A DNA stretch of 64,000 bases from Cycas panzhihuaensis (taxonomy: Eukaryota; Cycadophyta). Where the stretch lies: positions 202,871,741 through 202,935,740 of the forward strand of contig CM041465.1 of NCBI GenBank assembly GCA_023213395.1, in the 5' to 3' direction. This document shows positions 56,741 to 64,000 of this stretch, piece after piece. Below the pieces are notes generated by a model. It saw only the letters and a program-made list of their open reading frames with translations. It was not told the origin of the DNA and searched no databases. Position numbers and translations under genes: made by a program. Within the stretch, counting starts at the first letter, position 1. Each line of letters starts with the position of its first letter.

Positions 56741-59300
56741 AAATTAGTGACATCAATTCTTAAGGTCACCTTTGCATTACAACTTTATTTAATTATATTA
56801 ATAAATTAGAAGTATTTAAAAATTCCTCTTTTATAGTGCAATTGGTAGTGTGTGACATATCTTACTTGCTTCATATCTTCTTTTATGTTGCTCAAGGTTG
56901 GGGAATTCTCTTACTAAGGGAGTGACTAGTTTATCCTACTAAATTCTATCATCTTTAAAGCAATCAAAGCAAGAATATTTATCAAGAAAATCCATCCTAA
57001 TAGAATTGCATATGAAACCCAATGCCATTATTTCTCTAAATGAAACTAGTTATATTTGAGATAAGAATTTCCCACATACATTCTAGAAAGGCTTTATTGA
57101 GTGTAAATCTTGGTAGTAATTGCATGGTTTTTTGTAATCTTGGCCAACCTAGGTACTACGATAGGCCCAGTTACCCCAATATAAAAGATTTATATATAAA
57201 ATCCATTTCTAGAATATAGGAATGTTACTTGGATATATTATAAATCCATTGAATATAAGAAATATTGAAATTATTAATCCTATAAAACCATTCTCAACTT
57301 TAATAATTAGAGCTATGGCACTAAGTAAGAAAACCAATGATGAACTAAAATAATCAACTATAAATTATAATAATAGATACACCAAGGAGAGTATACACAA
57401 ATGCTTCTAAGATTATCTAAGGAACGTTAATTGTGCTATATGCTACATAATATGAAGAAACTCTAGAGAATCATTGGGATCTCTATTTATAGAAAACAAT
57501 CTATTGTATCATGTTAAGAGTAAGTTGAATGAGATTGATATACATCACATTCATTATTGTTATTAATCTCAATTCTCTAATTGAGTACATATGTATTTCA
57601 AAACACTTTCCACCCATTTTATAGAATGTTATCCTAACAAAAAAATCCTAAAACAACTACCTACAAGCATATCTTTCCAAAGACTCTATTATGGTAGCAT
57701 CCATAAAACTCAAACTATTCAAAAGATTGTCTCTCTATTTTTAACATCACCTAATCTTAGAGATTTTTCTCTATTATTGACCTTAAGTCCTTCTCTATGA
57801 ATGGTCCATAGTAACTATAAGATCTTCTTCTATGGCTACACCTAACATAAGATTTCTTAAAGATTCCATACATATCACAATCAAATGCTTCAACCTCTCC
57901 AGAATAATAAGTTCATGATTGAATGTATAGTAGCCTCACTTATAGCAATCATTTCATTATCTAAAATTATTATCTTAGAACTATATATTCTCTACCTAAG
58001 GGGTAAGTAATGACCCAAATATATGCCTCCATCATGTACTCCTTTATCTCGAGAAGAATTCTTATTTTCTTATAATAAAGTCTTTTTAAATAAGCCCCCA
58101 CTTTCCTAATAATGGTCCATTATGATTGAACCCCATCTGTAGAACATTAGTTTATTAAAGTTAATCACTAATACTCAACTAGAATTAAATCTTGAAATAA
58201 GAAAAAGTAAATAGTAATCAATTACCAATCAAGAACTTTTCAAGAATGCCCAATGCTCATATTCAACCCTCTATAACCTCCCATGCCTACATTCCATGAT
58301 TTTCTTGTTTATTGTCATGTGTTAAACCTTAACAAAACCCAACCCTCCATCACAATTGGTGGGATCATCTCCTTGTCAAAGTGCTTTATATAGGATCATT
58401 ACATTTGAAATATTACATTTTGGTTACTCATCCCCTATATTAACCTTTCCCACATCAACCCTTCATGCACTTACCTTCATATTTATAAGATGTAATTTTG
58501 TAAGATAACAACCTTACAAGAGACCACTCATGTAGGATGCCAACTTCATCCTTTTGTAGGATGTTAACTCTTTTAATTAATCATCCATATTTACATTTTT
58601 ATGCCCTATACCATATTATACCCCCATACATTAAAAAAATATATATCTTTATAAGGAATGTGTATACCATGGCGCTTAGCCTAAGAGCTCTACTTAGCAT
58701 CATCTCAAATAGTTTATATGGATAATTTAGTCCATCAATTAAGCAATAATATGTTACTACTTCTAGAGTGCATCCTTTTACTCTTATACCTTCAAAAAAA
58801 TCATAGGTTTCATCTAGTTATAAAGCCTTACAATGTCTATATATAATTATGTTCACTGTGATCATATTAAGAACATTCCTACCTTTGACATTTCATCTAG
58901 AAATTTGTAAGCTACATGAAACTTACTAGAAGCTCTAAAGCCTATAATCAATGTATCATAAGAAAAACACATGGAGCCTTTTTAATAAGTTCTAAGTTCT
59001 CAAATAACTCTAAAATCTCATCCAACATATTTGCCTTGTAAATATTAGTATATGTGAAGTATTTATATATGTAATGTTTAACGTTAATAATGTAGATATA
59101 TATACAAACTCACTCACTAAATATATTGAGATACATGAGATATGTATTCATCTATATAAATATACTATTGGATGTTGTAATGCCTCAATAAAAATAATAG
59201 GCTACCATAAGGTGACTATTATTCTAAATATGTACATACACCTCTTGAGAGCTTGAGGAAGGTCTAAGACCCAGAGATATATTCATTCTGATCATAAGAG
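56741..59300. other. AT-rich stretch, no gene recognised
   Basis: Frames such as 57591-57800 and 58537-58725 are short and without motifs. No LTR pair was found. Some of this could be intron or remains of the ABCG host gene, but no further transporter motif was seen. Confidence 0.4.
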
Positions 59301-59530
59301 GAGCTTCTAACTCCACCTTCTCCTATAGTTTTTCTTACACTAGTTTTTTATGTATAAATTTATTATCTCTCTTATGGTGATGATTTATTGATGCATGTTT
59401 CTATTTCTATTATTGATATTCCTTTATATGCGTACATTCCACATGAGACAATTTAGTCATTATATATGCATGTTATATTTCTACTACATTATACTCATTA
59501 CATCATAACATGATATTCTAAAATCTAATT

Positions 59531-59573
59531 TGGTATCAGAGAAAATTTACATTTCTAACATGGTATTAGATCC
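59531..59573 (+). promoter_or_regulatory. Two primer-site-like motifs, 30 bases apart
   Basis: TGGTATCAGAGA at 59531 and TGGTATTAGATC at 59561 both resemble the tRNA-iMet primer site on the plus strand. The sequence to the left (about 59280-59530) could be a 5' LTR, but no partner copy lies in the window and no gag follows to the right. Confidence 0.45.
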
Positions 59574-60409
59574 ATGATGAGTTGAGATCTTGTGATTGTT
59601 AGCTATGTTATAAGAGATCTTGAGCAAGCAAGAAGAAAGCCTATATAAGCTAGTTTAATAAGCCAATATACCAGTTACAGAGTAGTGATAAAGCCAATGA
59701 CAAAGCTAGTACATGAGCTAGTATATGAGTTAGTTATGATGTGTGAAAGATTAGCCAAAAATCTAAATATACTAATTATGCTAATGACATGTGAGTGAGA
59801 TTCAGGGGTGAGATAAAGTTGATAAAGATAAATGAAATGAATCCACATATAAAGCTACATCAAGATGAAGTAGAAATGTTAATGGTATGTTGATGTTTTA
59901 AATTTATTATGGAAAATTATTTTAGCATGTTAGATCCATATTTATAAAGCATACAAGTATGTTTGAAGCTCATCCACAAGAGATTACTTAAGTAGGATTA
60001 ATCACCCTATGAAAGCAACACATCAATGAAGTGTTACACTTGTTCATCATTCATTAATAAATACTTTTATGAATATCATACTCTTGAAGTTAAAGATTCA
60101 CTATCACTTATGAACTATTGAAGGCATTTGTAAACATCACATAATAGAGATTTATTATAGAATGAAGCCAATATCCCATTAGTGAAAGGGATAGCAAGCT
60201 TGTATAGTATGATGAGTGGTAAATTAAGACAGTGAATAATATAGACATATATGTGAACCAAGGATATAACTATGTTAGAATTACTAATGGCATGGTATAA
60301 AATAAGGGCATGGAAAACTTTTATTTAAAAGATGATTAAAAATGAGGGCATGAGGTTTATATATTATTTCTAAGCTATAACAGGACAAAAATCATGTTGT
60401 TCTTAATGG
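59574..60409. other. Stretch with no recognised gene
   Basis: No coding landmark on either strand. It may be interior of a decayed plus-strand LTR element whose primer site is at 59531, interrupted by element F. Confidence 0.4.
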
Positions 60410-60698
60410 AAACAAAGGATAAAGGAACAGAGAAGAGAAATAAAATGCATACAAGAGGGGATGACTAATAATCCATGAGGATGGTGGTATTGATAAATAG
60501 TAAGATTTTTGGATCCCCTAAAGATCTAGCCAGGACCGAGAGGATTTGGCACACCTCTCAAGATCCATCATCATCTAGCATTAACAAATGCTTGCTAATG
60601 GGTTACTAAAATATTTCCCATAATATAGGTTATTATCCCAATATGGATAATCTCCCTAAGGTGGGTAATCACCCTAATACAGGCATTTTTCCAATAGT
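60410..60698 (-). repeat. Element F 3' LTR (left edge approximate)
   Basis: Similar in part to the element E LTR ('ggtggtattgataaatag' near 60483, CCAATAGT at the right edge). It is more diverged than the two E LTRs are from each other. The left limit was set by analogy to the 282 bp of E. Confidence 0.6.
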
Positions 60699-60729
60699 TC
60701 TCTCTGATAATGCCCATTTGGGGAGACTC

Positions 60730-62180
60730 TAAGTTTATTTCTAAATTTGATAAACTTTATTTTACTAAGTACCTTTATGAAAACATTTGTCACATGATCC
60801 TTAGTGCTACAATAGACTAATTCTAATTCACCTTACTATACCAACTCTCTGATTAAGTGATGTCATATTTCAATGTACATTGTCCTATTATAAAACACTA
60901 GATTCCAGGTCATCTCAATTGTTCTTTGATTATCATAAAATAATTATATGGGACTAACCTATTCTTCCTATAAATCCTAAAGTAATCTTCTAAGAAAAAA
61001 TATTTTATAAGCTCCTATTATAACTATTTTATACTGTCTTTCTATAATATAAAGAAATATTATTATCTACTTCTTCAAACTTCATGCTATTGTTGTTAAA
61101 CCTAAACTAAATATAAAACTTAAAGTAGATTTCCTATCATCTATACAACCTGCCTAATTTAAGTCTATATAACTAGTTACCCTATAATCCCTTCATGCCC
61201 TATGATACAAACCACACCCAATAGTACCTTTGAGATACCTAAGAATCCTTTTGGCTGCTTACTAATGTTTTACCTTAGGCTCATGTATAAATCTAGAAAC
61301 CATATTGACTGCATACATAATATTTGGTCGAATTGTAATCGAGTAAATTAAGCTCCCAATAAATTACCTATAAAGCATATGATAAACTAATTTAGATTCC
61401 TTAAACTTAGATAATTTCAACCCAACCTCTATGGGTATTTTAGCTTACTTGCAATTATCCATGTTTAATTTGTACAACATATTCAATATATATTTCCTTT
61501 AAGATATAGATATCCCCTTTTCATCTTACCATACTTCAATGCCTAAGAAATAATACATAATTCCTAAGTCTATTATTTTAAATTCTTTGCACATATCTTT
61601 CTTAAAATTTTGAGACAAATAATTATAATTCCCAGTATATACTAGGTCATCTATATATAAGCCCACAACCAGTGTTAAACTTCTTTCTAATTTTATATAT
61701 AAATTGGGATCTAATTAGCTTCTTAGAAATCTTTTATCCTTAAAATATCTATCAATCCTAGAGAACCATACTTTAGGTGCTTGTTTGAGTCTATATAAGG
61801 CCTTTTTGAGTTTGTAGACCTTGTCTTCTTTTTCCTTTACTTTAAAACCCTTAGGTTATTAGACATAGATCTTATCATCCGCATAGCTATTTAAGAAGAC
61901 ACTTTTTGCATCCATTTGATGGATTATCTAACCTTGTTATGTAGCTAAGTCCATGATTAATCTGAGTCTTTCCAACTTTACAATAGGTATAAATGTTTCA
62001 TTGTAATTTATGCCCTTAATTTGAGTATATCTCTTTACAATTAATCTTACTTTATATTTATTAATAGACCCATTTGATTTATACTTGGTTTTATAGACCC
62101 ATTTTATTCCAACAACATTCTTGCTAGGTAGTAAATCAATTAATTCCTAGGTATCATTCTTTAATAAGATATTATACTCT
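60730..62180 (-). pseudogene. Element F RNase H and reverse transcriptase
   Basis: From high to low coordinates: 'NVVGIKWVYKTKYKSNGSI', 'QIKGINYNETFIPIVKLE', 'MDAKSVFLNSYADDKIYV', '[18 protein letters not shown]', then VVGLYIDDLVYTGN near 61655 with both catalytic aspartates kept, 'MCKEFKIIDLGIMYYFLGIE' and RNase H down to 'FIKFRNKLRVSPNGH' near 60735. Stops are fewer than in element E up to the catalytic box, more numerous in RNase H. Confidence 0.9.
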
Positions 62181-62599
62181 TCTTTTATTATATTTTTTCA
62201 TTCATTTTGACTGTTTATCTCTTCAAAATTTTAAGGCTCATTTGACTCAATAACTTGAGTCATAAGTGTAAAGTTTACCCTTTAGAATCTTGTTGTTCTT
62301 CTCTTAAAGTTATATTCTAAGATATTTTGAGGGTTGTAAGCTCTTTATACCCATTTTAGAATTCTTTGACTTAAAGTAGATGGTCCTACTTCATTTTCAC
62401 TAGGTACATTTATACCACTTAAGTTAAAGTCTACTTTAATTATAATACTTTTATCTTTATCCTTTCAAATAACTTTCTCTTAATAGAATTCAACTTCCTT
62501 GAAGATGACATTCCTACTTATAATAATCATTTTACTTTTTAGATCATATAGTTTATAGGATCTTGATGAGTCACTATATCCTATAAATATATACTTGGT

Positions 62600-63432
62600 A
62601 CTTTTGTCATTCAGTTTTGTCCTTCTTTATTTTAGAATATGTACATAAGTTATGCACTTAAAAACTCTTAAGTGTTTGATGCTTGGTTTGTAACCTGTCT
62701 AAGCTTCTTCTGGTGTAATCCATCTCATTAGTTTAGTTATACATTTGTTCAACAAATAAATAGTTTTATATACATCTTCTACATAATATTCATTACTAAG
62801 ATGATTATACTTAAGCATGTTTCTATCCATCTCAATAATTATCATATTCTTTCTTTATATAACCCTATTTTTTAAAGAGGTATAAGGATTTATAAGTTAT
62901 TTTCTTATAAAAAAATATCTGCAATAATCCTTAAATTTATTTAACATTAATTCTCCCCCATTATCTGATCTTAGAGTCAATATCTTATATCTACTATATT
63001 TTTCAATTATATTTTTAAAGTTAATAAAACATTAGAGTGTATCTGACTTATACTTGAGAAAGTAAACCTAAGTCACCTTTGTAAAATTATTAATGAAAGC
63101 CATGAGATACTTGGTTCTTTCAAGTGAAAGCACATCTATTGGTCCATATAAATCTACGAATACTAGCTAGAAAGGCCTATTTACTTATAGTTATCATTAG
63201 GGAATCCTTTCCTTTGTTGTTTACCTAATATACACCCTTTACATACTTCATTGTCATGTTTAATATCAAGTAGGCTTATTGTTATTTTCATCTTCTTCAT
63301 TAATGTCAAACTCTGATAGTTCATATGGCTAAGTATTTTATGATAAGTTTCACTATCCATATTAGCTTATGCCTTTAAGACATAATAATTAGTTAGGAGA
63401 ATGACTAGTTTAAATAATTTATTACTAGTTAT
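62600..63432 (-). pseudogene. Element F integrase
   Basis: The zinc region reads 'HLSYQSLTLMKKMKI' and 'CKGCILGKQQRK'. The catalytic core reads 'VFVDLYGPIDVLSLERTKY' (first Asp), 'AFINNFTKVT', then 'ILTLRSDNGGELMLNKFKDY' (second Asp). It continues 'YLLNKCITKLMRWITPEEA', 'GYKPSIKHLRVFKC' and 'YIFIGYSDSSRSYKLYDL'. It is the best preserved Copia integrase in the window, with only a handful of stops. Confidence 0.9.
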
Positions 63433-63920
63433 TTAACCCTTAGCAACTATTAATTTATTTTTTAGCTTATTTTTAATGGTGCACTCACTATTATTAAAGA
63501 TCACCTTGTATTTTTCCTCCATCATTTGTCTCACTAATAGAAAAATTTTCTTAAGTGTAGGGATATGGAGTACATCATTGATACACCTTATTTCTCTAAA
63601 GTCCATTTGTATGGCTACATTCCCTTTACCAACAGTCACTTGAGTGGTATTCTCTCCAAACATGATTTTGTTCCTTTTGATATTATCCAACTCCATGAAC
63701 CATTATTCTCTATGTTTCATGTAGGTAGAGCATCTTAAGTCAATATACCAACTATTTCCTTCTTCATTTACTATGAATCTTAATAGAAAAAGTCTCATAT
63801 TTTTCCTTTGTTCTTTAATAGTTATATTAGCTATTCTTCTTTATATGTTGGACCTTTTTATAAAGCAATTCATTTCCAAGTGTCTACTTCTATGACAATA
63901 GGAACATTACATTCTTCCTC
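63433..63920 (-). pseudogene. Element F protease and gag zinc knuckle
   Basis: The open piece 63433-63696 reads 'RNKIMFGENTTQVTVGKGNV', 'INDVLHIPTLKKIFLLVRQM' and 'ECTIKNKLKNKLIVAKG', closely matching element E. Upstream, near 63745, the protease site reads 'WYIDLRCSTYM': the triplet D-S-G has become D-L-R, so catalysis is lost. The knuckle near 63865-63905 reads CSYCHRSRHLEMNC, a complete C-x2-C-x4-H-x4-C. An Arg/Gly-rich stretch follows to the window end. Confidence 0.9.
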
Positions 63921-64000
63921 TACCTCTAGGACTTCTTCCTCTTCGTTTATAATTCTTACCTCTTGGACTTTGTCCTCTACCTCTTCCTTGACGTCTATAA

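Larger units (their letters stand above)
60410..64000 (-). mobile_element. Copia element F, minus strand, cut by window end
   Basis: A close relative of element E. The 3' LTR is at about 60410-60698 (left edge uncertain), with the tract GGGGAGAC plus 'gataatgcccatttgg' as in E. Then on the minus strand come RNase H (about 60730-61330), RT (61340-62170), integrase (62600-63430), protease (63550-63800) and the gag zinc knuckle (63860-63915), with the rest of gag beyond 64000. E and F share wording in protease and LTR, so both belong to one family that was active more than once. Confidence 0.88.

Noticed and set aside
1-64000. CRISPR arrays, tRNA or rRNA genes, prokaryotic-type operons
   Set aside because: No regularly spaced identical repeats with unique spacers, no tRNA A/B-box pair with cloverleaf, and no ribosome-site-led gene clusters were seen.

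Overview
The window is plant nuclear DNA from a repeat-rich, AT-rich intergenic region. Nearly everything that can be recognised is an LTR retrotransposon in some state of decay, plus two short scraps of host-type genes: a pentatricopeptide-repeat exon near 46.1 kb and an ABCG-transporter segment near 56.5 kb. Plant Ty1/copia and Ty3/gypsy domains, tRNA-iMet and tRNA-Asp type primer sites and the PPR match all point to a land plant. The density of nested, old elements suggests a large genome; the species cannot be read from the sequence. No intact host gene, tRNA, rRNA or CRISPR array was found.

Layout. 0.2-5.3 kb: a minus-strand Ty3/gypsy gag relic cut in two by about 3 kb of unrelated sequence. 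5.3-7.9 kb: unassigned AT-rich DNA with a degenerate short repeat. 8.0-16.9 kb: a 5'-truncated plus-strand Copia (A), ending in a 208 bp LTR, into which a complete minus-strand Copia (B, 9079-16042, 442 bp LTRs, target duplication ATTTT) inserted. 17.5-24.0 kb: a second minus-strand Ty3/gypsy-like relic, interrupted by a complete LTR element without pol (19722-23646, 323 bp LTRs, ATAAT duplication).

24.4-55.4 kb: one minus-strand Copia (E, 282 bp LTRs at 24370 and 55148) inflated from about 7 kb to 31 kb by later insertions. A complete plus-strand Ty3/gypsy (T, 24689-35310, TTAAG duplication) sits at the end of its RNase H. A gag-only plus-strand LTR element (G, 35498-49110) sits inside its RNase H. 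A further minus-strand Copia (D, 37435-44896) sits inside G. Joining E across the two insertions restores a continuous RNase H match, which fixes the order of events: E, then T and G, then D within G.

55.4-60.4 kb: mostly unassigned, with the ABCG fragment and an orphan pair of primer-site-like motifs. 60.4-64.0 kb: another minus-strand Copia (F) of the same family as E, running off the window.

None of the elements has intact coding capacity. Premature stops are common, strongly biased to TAG in element T, and several catalytic residues are lost. The most interesting material is in element T: an extra 361-codon sense reading frame after integrase, a tandem array of roughly 52-69 bp units rich in GTACGTA-like motifs, four successive CCHC knuckles, and two extra capsid-like segments between protease and reverse transcriptase.
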